DNA of 64,000 bases from Spongisporangium articulatum (lineage in GTDB: Bacteria > Actinomycetota > Actinomycetes > Actinomycetales > Kineosporiaceae): contig NZ_JBITLV010000007.1 of the NCBI RefSeq assembly GCF_044465595.1, positions 124,001-188,000 on the forward strand. The letters are read 5' to 3'. The notes beneath the pieces are model-generated. The model was not told the DNA's origin. It did not search any database and worked only from the letters and a program-made list of their open reading frames with translations. A program made the translations under genes and the position numbers. Of this stretch, positions 15,907-24,124 are shown piece after piece. Position 1 is the first letter of the stretch, and each line of letters opens with the position of its first letter.

Positions 15907-18267
15907 GTGCGGGCATTCGGCTCGGTGGCGCACGCGCGCGGACGCCTGGCGTTCGCCGCGCTGCTCGTCGGGCTGTCCGCAGTCTATCTCAGTGCCCCGG
16001 ACGGATCCGGAGCGATCGCCCTCTTCGCCAGCGCCGTCGTGGGCCTGATCGCATTCACCACCGGCATGCTGGTTCACCGCCCGGTCAATCGGCAGCCCTG
16101 GATGTGGGCCACGGCCGCCGGCCTCGGTTTCCTGGGCAGCCTGATCGTCCGCTTCGTGGCGACCGACGTGCCGGGCCCGCTCGGCAATCCCGATCTGTGG
16201 GCCTTCGCCGGGTACGGGCTGACCGTGCCCTTCCTGGTCGGGCTGCTGCGCCGCACCTACCGCGGCGCCGACCCCACCCTCTGGCTGGACACCGCGGCGG
16301 TCGTCACCGGCTCCGCACTGATCAGCTGGGTGATGAGCATCGCGCCCCAGCTGAACTCCGACGAGGTCCGGCTCGGGCCCGTCATCGTCTACACGGTCTA
16401 CCCGGTGATGGACGCGCTGCTGCTGTCCCTCACGGTGCAGCTCGGCTTCCGGCGGGGCCCCGACGCGCCGGCCCTCCAGGCCCTGATGGTGGCCATGACG
16501 GCTCTGCTGGTGGGCGACTTCGCCTACACCTTCGTCTGGGCGACCCATCCGGGGGCGAACAACCCCTATCTGAACATCGCCTACATCGTCGCCTACTGCT
16601 GCATGGGTCTCACCGCCGCGCACCCCTCGATGCGTGAGCTGTCGGACGTCGACGTCGAGCACCGGCCGGGCACGTCGCGCGCCCGCCTGGGCGTCATCTT
16701 CGCGACCATGCTGACGCCGGCCACCATCCCCCTGGTCCTGCCGGTCTTCGGCGTGGTCGACGCCTTCGTCCGGGCGGTCCTGATGACCGGCCTCGGCCTC
16801 TTCGTCTACCTGCGCCTGCTCGGCACGTTGCAGGCGCTGAGCACCGCGGAGGCGGCGGCCCAGTACCGGGCCACCCACGACCTGCTCACCGGACTGCCGA
16901 ACCGGGCCGCCCTGATGCAACAACTCGACGATCACCTGCACGAGCGCGCGGCCGGGCACGGGCAGGGGTGGGTCAACGTGTTCTTCGTCGACTGCGACCA
17001 CTTCAAGCAGATCAACGACACGTGGGGCCACACGGCCGGCGACGAGGTGCTGATCGAACTCGGCCACCGGCTGCGGGAACTGAGCATCGGGACGACGGAC
17101 CTGGCCCGGGTGGGCGGCGACGAGTTCGTGCTCTGGATCGACACTCCCGAGGCGGCCGGCGCCGAGGCCTTCGCGCGCGCGATCCTCGACGTGTTCGACA
17201 CGCCGGTGCAGATCAGTGAGGGCCGCAGCACCCGGCTGACCACCTCGATCGGCATCGCCCAGGTCCGCTTCGACCACCGCACCTCGGCGGGGGAGCTGCT
17301 GCAGAACGCCGACATGGCGCTGTACCAGGCCAAGGCCGAGGGCCGCGCCACGTTCGCCGTCTACGACGCCTCGATGCACGACCAGGTGGCCCGCCGCCTC
17401 GAGCTGGCCGACGCGCTGCGCGGGGCACTCGACCGTGCGGAGATCAGCGTCGTGTTCCAGCCGATCCGCGGCGGTGCGGGTTTCGCCGACCTCGTCGGCT
17501 GGGAGGCCCTGGCCCGCTGGACCCACCCCGACTTCGGGCCGGTCTCCCCCGTCGAGTTCGTACCGATCGCCGAGGACACCGGGTTGATCGTCGACATCGG
17601 CGCCTTCGTGATGCGCCGCGCCGCAAGGCAACTCGCCGACTGGCAGCGCCTCTTCGGCAGTCAGGCCCTGCACGTCTCGGTGAACGTGTCGTCGGTGCAG
17701 CTCATGCGGGACGACGTGTGCGGGCTGGTCGCGGGCGTCCTGGAGGAGACGGGGCTGGAACCGCACAGCCTCTGGCTGGAGATCACCGAGTCGGTCGTGC
17801 TCGACCGCACCGACATGGCCCTGCAGGCGCTGGTCCAGCTCGGCGAGATGGGGGTGAAGCTGGCCCTGGACGACTTCGGCACCGGCTACTCGTCGCTCAG
17901 CTACCTGAAGGACTTCGACCTGCACGTGCTGAAGGTCGACCGTGCGTTCGTCCGGAACCTGGCCGCCGATCGTCGGGACCAGGACCTGACCAAGGCGATG
18001 ATCGACGTGGCCGCCGCGCTGCGCCTGGAGGGCGTCGTCGCGGAGGGTGTGGAGGACGAGGAGCAGGCCGCGTTCCTGCTCGAGCTCGGCTGCTCGATGG
18101 CGCAGGGCTGGCTCTACGGCAAGCCACTGCCTGCCGAGGAGGCGACGGAGGCGGCCCGCGAGACGCTGCGCCAGTCCGAGGCGGCGGCCCGGGCGGCCCT
18201 GTTGCGCACCGCGCCGGTCCCCACGCCCCGCGAACCGGACGACGTCAGGGCTTCAGCCACCGGGTGA
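15907..18267 (+). CDS. Membrane GGDEF-EAL protein (diguanylate cyclase/phosphodiesterase)
   Basis: 786 residues. The first ~310 form about nine or ten hydrophobic helices, a membrane-embedded sensory region. The GGDEF domain starts at HDLLTGLPNRAAL and has the intact active-site GGDEF at ~403-407. The EAL domain has EAL at ~533-535, the metal and catalytic motifs ITESVVL, DDFGTGYSSLSYL, LKVDRAFV and AEGVE. Both catalytic sets look complete, so it could make and degrade c-di-GMP. The GTG at 15907 follows a strong GGAGGAG site. Its 3' end overlaps the convergent hydrolase gene by 23 bases. Confidence 0.92.
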   Translation: MRAFGSVAHARGRLAFAALLVGLSAVYLSAPDGSGAIALFASAVVGLIAFTTGMLVHRPVNRQPWMWATAAGLGFLGSLIVRFVATDVPGPLGNPDLWAFAGYGLTVPFLVGLLRRTYRGADPTLWLDTAAVVTGSALISWVMSIAPQLNSDEVRLGPVIVYTVYPVMDALLLSLTVQLGFRRGPDAPALQALMVAMTALLVGDFAYTFVWATHPGANNPYLNIAYIVAYCCMGLTAAHPSMRELSDVDVEHRPGTSRARLGVIFATMLTPATIPLVLPVFGVVDAFVRAVLMTGLGLFVYLRLLGTLQALSTAEAAAQYRATHDLLTGLPNRAALMQQLDDHLHERAAGHGQGWVNVFFVDCDHFKQINDTWGHTAGDEVLIELGHRLRELSIGTTDLARVGGDEFVLWIDTPEAAGAEAFARAILDVFDTPVQISEGRSTRLTTSIGIAQVRFDHRTSAGELLQNADMALYQAKAEGRATFAVYDASMHDQVARRLELADALRGALDRAEISVVFQPIRGGAGFADLVGWEALARWTHPDFGPVSPVEFVPIAEDTGLIVDIGAFVMRRAARQLADWQRLFGSQALHVSVNVSSVQLMRDDVCGLVAGVLEETGLEPHSLWLEITESVVLDRTDMALQALVQLGEMGVKLALDDFGTGYSSLSYLKDFDLHVLKVDRAFVRNLAADRRDQDLTKAMIDVAAALRLEGVVAEGVEDEEQAAFLLELGCSMAQGWLYGKPLPAEEATEAARETLRQSEAAARAALLRTAPVPTPREPDDVRASATG

Positions 18268-19138
18268 GGAAGGCCGTCTCGTCGGTCACGACCGTCTCGA
18301 ACCAGTCACCGACGTAGATGTCGAAGTGGCCCGTGTCGTACTCGTGCAACTCCAGGTTGGGCGCCTTCTTCACGTGCCGCAGAGTCGCTTTCGCCGGCGC
18401 CACGCTGTCGCGCAGGCAGACCCCGACGAACAGCGGGCTCGTCACCTTCTTCGCCTTACGGCCCGGGTTGTACAGGCCGATCCGGGTGCCCAGACGGGCC
18501 GCCACCGCGTTCTCGAAGGTCGTTCCCGGCTTCAGCAGAGCGCGGTAACCGGGTTCGGCGTCGGGGGCCGTCATCAGCGCGGCCGTACCGGGCGGACCCG
18601 CCAGCTTGACCCGCACGGGCGTCCGCCGGGTCAGCGCGGCGAACTCGTCGCGCAGGGCGTACGGCGCGACCGCGAGCGTGCTGCGCGGGCCGAGCGCCAG
18701 GGACGACGACAGCCCGTCGGTGAAGGGACACTGGCTCACCACGGCCGCCAGCTCGGGGTGCTTCGCCGCGACCACCATGACGTGCCCGCCGCCGAAACTG
18801 CTGCCCCAGATGGCGATCCGGGCCGGGTCGACACCGGCCACGCGCTTCGCGAAGGCGATCGCGGCGTCCCAGTCCTCGAGCTGGGCCCGCACCGACAGCA
18901 GCTGGCGTGGGCTGCCGCCGCTGTCCCCGAAGTGGCGGTAGTCGAAGACCACGGCGACCATCCCGGCCGCGGCGAACCGTTCGGCGAAGGCGTCGAGCCC
19001 CATGTCGCGCACACCGCCCAGCCCGTGGCCCAGCACGACGACGGGCCGAGGCCCCGGAAAGGCGTGGGCGTCGGGCCGGATCACCCAGGCCGCGCAGTCG
19101 TCGCCGTGCGAGTCGAACGTGACGTCTTCCTTGATCAT
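18245..19138 (-). CDS. Alpha/beta hydrolase (dienelactone hydrolase-like)
   Basis: 297 residues. The oxyanion region HGLGG, the nucleophile elbow GSSFGG (GxSxGG) and the C-terminal HFDIY after DTG give a complete Ser/Asp/His triad layout. The ATG at 19138 shares one base with the stop of the VOC gene (TGATG), so I prefer it over the upstream start that would run through that gene. It is the last gene of the alkB operon. A role in hydrolysing an ester or lactone formed during alkane or fatty-acid breakdown is inferred from position. Confidence 0.85.
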   Translation of the reverse strand: MIKEDVTFDSHGDDCAAWVIRPDAHAFPGPRPVVVLGHGLGGVRDMGLDAFAERFAAAGMVAVVFDYRHFGDSGGSPRQLLSVRAQLEDWDAAIAFAKRVAGVDPARIAIWGSSFGGGHVMVVAAKHPELAAVVSQCPFTDGLSSSLALGPRSTLAVAPYALRDEFAALTRRTPVRVKLAGPPGTAALMTAPDAEPGYRALLKPGTTFENAVAARLGTRIGLYNPGRKAKKVTSPLFVGVCLRDSVAPAKATLRHVKKAPNLELHEYDTGHFDIYVGDWFETVVTDETAFLTRWLKP

Positions 19139-19566
19139 CAGCTCTCCAGCTCCTGGAACAGGGTGATGTGCAGCCCGGCGGGGGCGTCCAGCCGGGCGTT
19201 GAGCGAGTCCCACGGCGTGCGGATCGGTTCGGCCACCAGCGAGGCGCCGCCCGCGACCGCGGCGTCGCTGGCCGCGTGCGCGTCGGGCACCTCGAACGCG
19301 ACCCGCACCCGGGGCGCGACGGGCCGGCCCACCTCGACGTCGTCGATGTACTTCTTCTGGGCCGGGTTGGCCAGCTCCAGCGTGGCCCGCCCGGCGTCGA
19401 GGATCATCACCTTGGCGTCACCCGGACCGTCGGCGCCACCGTCGACAGTGGTCTCGTGGTAGCCCTCGACCGGCAGGCCGAGGACGTCGCGGTAGAACGC
19501 GACCGCGGCGTCGAAGTCCTCCGTCTCGACGACGAGCCTCAGTTGGATCACCGGTCTGTCGATCAT
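19138..19566 (-). CDS. VOC-superfamily (glyoxalase/bleomycin-resistance-like) protein
   Basis: 142 residues with paired beta-alpha-beta-beta-beta units: IQLRLVVETEDFDAAVAFYRDVLGL in the first half and VRVAFEVPDAHAASDAA in the second. This is the vicinal-oxygen-chelate fold. Its metal ligands are not obvious, so it may be a binding or isomerase-type protein rather than a dioxygenase. It overlaps the ferredoxin reductase (ATGA) and the hydrolase (TGATG), giving tight translational coupling within the alkane operon. Confidence 0.8.
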   Translation of the reverse strand: MIDRPVIQLRLVVETEDFDAAVAFYRDVLGLPVEGYHETTVDGGADGPGDAKVMILDAGRATLELANPAQKKYIDDVEVGRPVAPRVRVAFEVPDAHAASDAAVAGGASLVAEPIRTPWDSLNARLDAPAGLHITLFQELES

Positions 19567-20822
19567 CCCCGAGACGATACGAGCCCACGCACCCTTTCCG
19601 TAACCGCTTCGAAGCCCGCACCCCCGGCCAACGCCCGCCGGACCTGCACGGAGGCGCCGGGCCAGTTCACCACCACGGCGCCGGCCAGCCCGTCGTCACC
19701 CTCCTCGGTCAGCACCGCGAACCGGTCGACGTCGCCGGCCCCGCGGTCCGGGTTGTGCACGGTGACCGTGCGCTCCCCCAGGGCGGGCCGCCCGACGACG
19801 TGCAGCTTCCAGTCGTACTGGTCGCTCCAGACGAAGTCGTTCGGGCGGTGGCTGCGCGGGACCTCGGGCTGGGCGATGGCCAGCGCGACCACCAGCGACT
19901 GGTCGACGGCGTTCGTCCAGTGCTCGAGCCGCCGGTGACGGGCCTCCCCCGGCACCCGCCAGGTGGCGACGTCCCCCAGCGCGTACACGTCCGGCACGCT
20001 GGTACGGCCGGTCTCGTCGCAGACCACGCCGTTGTCGGTGATCACGTCCGAGCTGAGCAGCCAGTCGGTCTGCGGGTCGGCCCCGATGCCCACCACGACG
20101 GTCGCGCAGGCGAGCCGGCTGCCGTCGTCCAGGTGCACCGTCAGGTCGCCGACCCGGCCGGAGACGTCGAGGACCCCCACGCCGAACCGGGTGTGGGCCC
20201 CGTGCCGGTGGTGCAGCTCGACCATCTCGCGGCCGGCGACGCCGCCCAGGGCGCGCGCCATCGGCACCGCGACCGGGTCGACAAGGGTGACCTCCAGGCC
20301 GAGCGCCCGGCACGTCGAGGCGACCTCCGCGCCGATGAAGCCGGCGCCGACCACCACCACGGAACCACCCGTGGCCAGGGCCGTGCGCAGGTCGGCGTGC
20401 AGGGCCCGGCAGTCGTCCAGGGTGCGCAGCACGTGCAGCCCGCTGTCCGGCGTCCACGGTGAGGGCCGGGCGTGCGCGCCGGTGGCGATCACCACGTGGT
20501 CGTAGGGCAGGGCCCGGCCGTCGGCCAGGAGCACCCGGCGCCCCCGGGTGTCGAGATCCTCGGCGGGCACGCCCAGGTGCAGGACGACGTCGAGCTCCTC
20601 GGCCTGCTCCTGGGTGAGCAGCGGGACCGGATCCGGGATGTCCGCCGCCAGAACGGCTTTGGACAGCGGCGGCTTGTCGTAGGGCAGGTGCGGTTCGGCC
20701 CCGACCAGGTGCACCGGGCCGGTGTACCCGGCCCGGCGCAACGCCTGGACGGTGCGGACCCCGGCGATCGAGGCCCCCACCACGACGGCTCCCGCGGTGT
20801 CGGCGGCGCCGTCCGTGCTCAC
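19563..20822 (-). CDS. Ferredoxin/rubredoxin reductase (FAD/NAD-dependent)
   Basis: 419 residues, the usual length for this family. The FAD-binding GASIAGVRTVQALRRAGY opens the protein, the NAD-binding VVVGAGFIGAEVAS lies mid-protein, and the second FAD motif VYALGDVA follows. A C-terminal reductase domain includes DFVWSDQYDWKLHVVG, characteristic of oxygenase-linked reductases such as RubB and BphA4. It should pass electrons from NADH to the ferredoxin encoded next to it, for AlkB. The GTG start overlaps the ferredoxin stop (GTGA). Confidence 0.9.
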   Translation of the reverse strand: MSTDGAADTAGAVVVGASIAGVRTVQALRRAGYTGPVHLVGAEPHLPYDKPPLSKAVLAADIPDPVPLLTQEQAEELDVVLHLGVPAEDLDTRGRRVLLADGRALPYDHVVIATGAHARPSPWTPDSGLHVLRTLDDCRALHADLRTALATGGSVVVVGAGFIGAEVASTCRALGLEVTLVDPVAVPMARALGGVAGREMVELHHRHGAHTRFGVGVLDVSGRVGDLTVHLDDGSRLACATVVVGIGADPQTDWLLSSDVITDNGVVCDETGRTSVPDVYALGDVATWRVPGEARHRRLEHWTNAVDQSLVVALAIAQPEVPRSHRPNDFVWSDQYDWKLHVVGRPALGERTVTVHNPDRGAGDVDRFAVLTEEGDDGLAGAVVVNWPGASVQVRRALAGGAGFEAVTERVRGLVSSRG

Positions 20823-21013
20823 GACTTCTGCAGGGTGAGCGCCATCACCGGGCAGGCGGCGACCGCCTCCTCGACCCGCGGGACGTCGCCGTCGGCCACC
20901 TGCTCCTGCAGCACGATGACGACGCCCTCGCGCTCGTCGAAGTAGTCCTCCGCACCGAGCACGCAGTTGCCGTACCCCATACAGGTGTCGAGGTCCGCCT
21001 TGACCGTGGCCAT
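20819..21013 (-). CDS. Single-cluster ferredoxin, probably [3Fe-4S]
   Basis: 64 residues. Cysteines at 11, 17 and 54 occur as C-x5-C and CP (CMGYGNC, ACPVMAL). With no middle cysteine of a CxxCxxC motif, the set fits the [3Fe-4S] ferredoxins that often serve P450 enzymes. Its ATG overlaps the alkB stop (ATGA) and its stop overlaps the reductase start, so it is the expected electron carrier between the reductase and AlkB. AlkB is more commonly supplied by a rubredoxin, which is absent here. Confidence 0.9.
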   Translation of the reverse strand: MATVKADLDTCMGYGNCVLGAEDYFDEREGVVIVLQEQVADGDVPRVEEAVAACPVMALTLQKS

Positions 21014-22206
21014 CAGCGCACCGCCCCGACGGTCTCGCGACGACCCCACGTGGCCTCGATGCGGCGCCGGGCCTTCGGGTGGATGTTGACCAGGCTCAGG
21101 TCGCCGCCGTAGTGGGCGATGACGCGCGGGTCGATCACCCGGCGCCACACCGGCGGGAACAGCGCCAGCACGATCATCTTCGCGTAACCGCCCGGCAGCT
21201 GCGGGCTCTCGTCGAAGTGCCGGAGCACCTGATAGCGCCGCAACGGGTTCGCGTGGTGATCGCTGTGCCGCTGCAGCTGGTACAGGAACAGGTTCGTCGC
21301 GAGCCGGTTGCTGTTCCAGCTGTGCAGCGGGCTGACCTTCACGTACCGCCCGGCGGCGTTCTTCTCCCGTAGCAGGCCGTAGTGCTCGAGGTAGTTGACG
21401 GCCTCCAGCAGCGAGAAGCCGACGATCCCCTGCAGCACGAGGAAGACCAGGGCCGACCAGCCGAAGACGGCCACCAGGACGCCGTAGAGCACGACGGTCA
21501 TGGCCCAGGCGTTCAGCACGTCGTTGCGGTAGGTCCAGGGGCTCTCGCCCTTGTTCCGGAACCGGCGCCACTCCAGGTGCAGCGCCGAGCGCAGGCTGCC
21601 GGCGACGGTACGCGGCCAGAACGCCCAGAAGCTCTCGCCCATCCGGGCGGACGCCGGGTCCTCGGCGGTGGCCACCCGGATGTGGTGACCCCGGTTGTGC
21701 TCGACGTAGAAGTGCCCGTACATGCTGGTGGCCAGCGCGATCTTCGACAGCCAGCGCTCCATGTCCTCACGCTTGTGGCCGAGCTCGTGGGCCGTGTTGA
21801 TGGCGATGCCGCTGACGGAGCCGATCGCGAAGATCATGCCGACCCGGCCGATCAGGTTCGGCGGGCTGTGCGTCCAGGCGTAGCAGCCGAGCACCAGCCC
21901 CGCGTACTGCAGCGGCAGGTAGAGGAACGTCATCCAGCGGTAGTAGCGGTCCTCCTGGAGCATCGCGACGAGCTCCTCGGGCGGGTTGCCGCCGTCGTCG
22001 CCGACGAAACCGTCGACAGCGGGGATCAGGACGAAGATGATGGCGGGGCCGAACCACCACCAGGCGTCGATGCCCGACTTGTGCGCGATGCCGAAGGACG
22101 CGAACGGCAGCATGGGCACGATCAACGCGGCCGGCCACATCCACTTCTTGGTGTCCCGCCACGCCGGCACCGCCGGGCGTTCGGCGGCGACCGTTGCGCC
22201 ATTCAT
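21013..22206 (-). CDS. alkB: Alkane 1-monooxygenase (membrane di-iron)
   Basis: 397 residues with about six membrane helices. All histidine boxes are present: HELGHK (~138-143), HNRGHH (~168-173) and LQRHSDHH (~308-315), plus NYLEHYG. These bind the di-iron centre that hydroxylates the terminal carbon of medium- to long-chain alkanes. The ATG at 22206 has an AAGGAG site 9 bases upstream, which decides against the ATG at 22239. The four downstream genes all overlap it or each other. A 20-base palindrome lies just upstream of the start. Confidence 0.93.
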   Translation of the reverse strand: MNGATVAAERPAVPAWRDTKKWMWPAALIVPMLPFASFGIAHKSGIDAWWWFGPAIIFVLIPAVDGFVGDDGGNPPEELVAMLQEDRYYRWMTFLYLPLQYAGLVLGCYAWTHSPPNLIGRVGMIFAIGSVSGIAINTAHELGHKREDMERWLSKIALATSMYGHFYVEHNRGHHIRVATAEDPASARMGESFWAFWPRTVAGSLRSALHLEWRRFRNKGESPWTYRNDVLNAWAMTVVLYGVLVAVFGWSALVFLVLQGIVGFSLLEAVNYLEHYGLLREKNAAGRYVKVSPLHSWNSNRLATNLFLYQLQRHSDHHANPLRRYQVLRHFDESPQLPGGYAKMIVLALFPPVWRRVIDPRVIAHYGGDLSLVNIHPKARRRIEATWGRRETVGAVR

Positions 22207-22232
22207 GCGTCCACGCTCCTTCGCACTAGACG

Positions 22233-22252
22233 TTTCCATCGATCAATGGAAA
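22233..22252. promoter_or_regulatory. Palindromic operator candidate upstream of alkB
   Basis: TTTCCAT and ATGGAAA form a perfect 7-6-7 inverted repeat, starting 27 bases before the alkB ATG. Size and symmetry fit a TetR-type repressor site, the kind of regulator (AlkX) known to control alkB operons in other actinobacteria. No tetR gene is in the window. Confidence 0.6.
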
Positions 22253-22358
22253 GGTGCGGGGAACGTAACAGACGGATGTGAGCGCGACAACACCCCCGTG
22301 GTGCGCGACACACGCCCGGCCCCAAGCTTCGCAAACGGCGACACGAGGAGGTCTCGTC

Positions 22359-22667
22359 ATGCCCAAACACACGGCTCCGACCAGCACAGACGTCACCCTG
22401 ACGGCCCAGTCGAACTTCTCGGCGGTGCCGGTCGACGACGGCCGCAAGCCCTCGCCGCCGTGGGTGGGTGGCCTGGTGGCCGCCATGATCTGGGTGATGG
22501 CCCTCTGGCTGCTCGGGTACACCCTGCTCGACCTGCCGTTCCAGCAGGCGATCGGCCCGTGGAACTACCTTCTGCTGCTGGGCATGGTCGTCGTGCTCGC
22601 GGTGGTCATGCGCAGGTGGCGCGGCGACGTCCGCCGGCACGTCACCGACGGCGCCCCCGCCCGCTGA
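22359..22667 (+). CDS. CrgA-like small division membrane protein
   Basis: 102 residues with two membrane helices (GLVAAMIWVMALWLLGYTLL and YLLLLGMVVVLAVVMRRW) joined by a short loop holding IGPWNY. The MPK start, the helix-GPWNY-helix-RW pattern and the length resemble CrgA, which helps recruit division proteins in mycobacteria and Streptomyces. The start follows a good GAGGAGG site. CrgA is usually encoded near the replication origin with pknB and rodA, none of which is here, so this may be a paralog. Confidence 0.6.
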   Translation: MPKHTAPTSTDVTLTAQSNFSAVPVDDGRKPSPPWVGGLVAAMIWVMALWLLGYTLLDLPFQQAIGPWNYLLLLGMVVVLAVVMRRWRGDVRRHVTDGAPAR

Positions 22668-22671
22668 AGCT

Positions 22672-22710
22672 CCGTCGGACCCGGCGAGGTCAGGGTCCCG
22701 GGTCCGACGG
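22672..22710. terminator. Bidirectional terminator between convergent genes
   Basis: A perfect 13-base-pair hairpin: 22672-22684 pairs with 22698-22710 around a 13-base loop. It sits between the ends of the CrgA-like gene and the convergent mycothiol-dependent enzyme gene and can serve both strands. Confidence 0.7.
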
Positions 22711-22724
22711 GTGAGTCCGAGGGG

Positions 22725-23513
22725 TCAGTAGCCCGGGAACACCGCGCGCAGTTCGTCCAGCGTGACGTCGCCGGTGACGTCGACCCCGGCGGGGGTGTGC
22801 TCCGGCTTCAGCCGGCCGGCGACCAGCCGCAGGAACGCGGCGAGGCTCCCCGAGAAGGTGGCGGACGTCGTCCCGGCGGCCTGGGCGAGCGTCGCCCCGT
22901 CCTCGAGGGTGAGGACGTAGCCGGAGTCGCCGACCGCGACGGTGACCGGGCGACCCAGCCTCTCGGTCTTGGCTGCGAAGCCGAGCATGAAGCCGAGTTC
23001 GCCCGCCAGGTGCTCGGCCAGGATTTCGGCGTGCTCGCCCGCCAGCTCGGCGGCCGGGTCGTAGGCGACGCGCACGTCCCAGCCGTGCAGCTCCGCCTCG
23101 TTCAGGCGCATGCCGACCGCGCCGGCCAGGCTGATCGGCGCCGGCAGGAAGCCGAGTCGCACCTTCAGCGACTCGCGCGTCTCCGGGTCCAGGTTCTCGA
23201 GGAGCGTGACGAGCCGTTCGTCGAAGTCGAGGAACCCGGCGGCCTGCGCCCAGGCCGGGAGGTTGTCCCACCGGTCCCAGACCGTGCGGTTGAACTCCTG
23301 GTCGGGAACGTCGGCTCCCTCGAGGGCGGGCTTCCAGGTGGCGGCGAGGCCGATCTCGGCGCCGCTGCCCAGGTGCGACAGGACGTCGGCGACCACCCAG
23401 TCGTCGGCTCCGGACGGCGCGGTGAGCGCATCCTCCGGGGTGTCGGCCACCAGGGCGGCCAGCAGGTCGTGGTCGGTGCGCAGTGCGGCGATTGAACGCT
23501 CAGCCAAGGTCAC
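22725..23513 (-). CDS. Maleylpyruvate isomerase-family mycothiol-dependent enzyme
   Basis: 262 residues. The N-terminal DinB-like four-helix bundle has WVVADVLSHLGSG (His ~47) and a later E-x3-H (NEAELHGWDV); together these give the metal site of this family. The C-terminal SCP2-like domain ends TPAGVDVTGDVTLDELRAVFPGY. Family members use mycothiol, the actinobacterial thiol, for isomerisation or detoxification. Start is GTG at 23513, divergent from the acetyltransferase by 11 bases. The specific substrate is unknown. Confidence 0.8.
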   Translation of the reverse strand: MTLAERSIAALRTDHDLLAALVADTPEDALTAPSGADDWVVADVLSHLGSGAEIGLAATWKPALEGADVPDQEFNRTVWDRWDNLPAWAQAAGFLDFDERLVTLLENLDPETRESLKVRLGFLPAPISLAGAVGMRLNEAELHGWDVRVAYDPAAELAGEHAEILAEHLAGELGFMLGFAAKTERLGRPVTVAVGDSGYVLTLEDGATLAQAAGTTSATFSGSLAAFLRLVAGRLKPEHTPAGVDVTGDVTLDELRAVFPGY

Positions 23514-23524
23514 CGTGGAAGTGT

Positions 23525-24109
23525 ATGTACGTGGACTTCACGGTGGAACCTGCCACGGCCGACCGGTTCGACGACGTCACCACGATGCTGGCACCCAAGA
23601 AACCGGCGGCGGTGGGCTGCTGGTGCCTGAGCTACCGGCTGGAGCCCCGGGAGAACCAGAGCCTCGGCCCACGAGAGCGGCGGGACCGGATGCGCGCACT
23701 GTGCGGGGAGGCCGTCTCCCCCGGGGTGCTGGCCTACGACGCGGGCGGGGACGTCGTGGGGTGGGCGGGGGTGGCGCCCCGCTCGCAGCTGTACACCTTC
23801 GAACACAGCACGAAGATCCCGCACGTGGACGACGTCCAGGCATGGTCGTTGTGGTGCCTGAAGGTGCGGGCCGGGCACCGGGGCCAAGGCGTCGCCCGGG
23901 CCCTGATCGCCGGGGCGGTCGACTACGCGATCGCGCAGGGCGCCCCGGTGGTGGAGAGCTACCCGGTGGACAACCGGGGCGCGAAGGTGGACACCACGAT
24001 GGCCTTCGTCGGAACGCGAGCCATGTTCGAGGCCGCGGGTTTTCGCGTGGTGGCCGACACGTCGTCGACGCTGGCCGGCCACCCGCGCGTCGTCATGCGC
24101 AGCGCTTAG
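23525..24109 (+). CDS. GNAT-family N-acetyltransferase
   Basis: 194 residues. The acetyl-CoA loop is CLKVRAGHRGQGVARALIAGA (R/Q-x-x-G-x-G/A type), followed by the typical strand VESYPVDN and a closing FEAAGFRVVADT. An unusual N-terminal CWCLSYR carries two cysteines. The ATG at 23525 is preferred to an upstream start that would run into the divergent gene. Substrate is unknown. Confidence 0.8.
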   Translation: MYVDFTVEPATADRFDDVTTMLAPKKPAAVGCWCLSYRLEPRENQSLGPRERRDRMRALCGEAVSPGVLAYDAGGDVVGWAGVAPRSQLYTFEHSTKIPHVDDVQAWSLWCLKVRAGHRGQGVARALIAGAVDYAIAQGAPVVESYPVDNRGAKVDTTMAFVGTRAMFEAAGFRVVADTSSTLAGHPRVVMRSA

Positions 24110-24124
24110 GGGATGCCCTGGCGC

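Noticed and set aside
15622..17925. 767-residue open frame on the minus strand opposite the GGDEF-EAL gene
   Set aside because: It is the antisense shadow of a clear GGDEF-EAL gene in high-GC DNA, with no domain pattern; the same applies to long antisense frames over the GGDEF receptor, the kinase-MMPL fusion, pyrG and recN.
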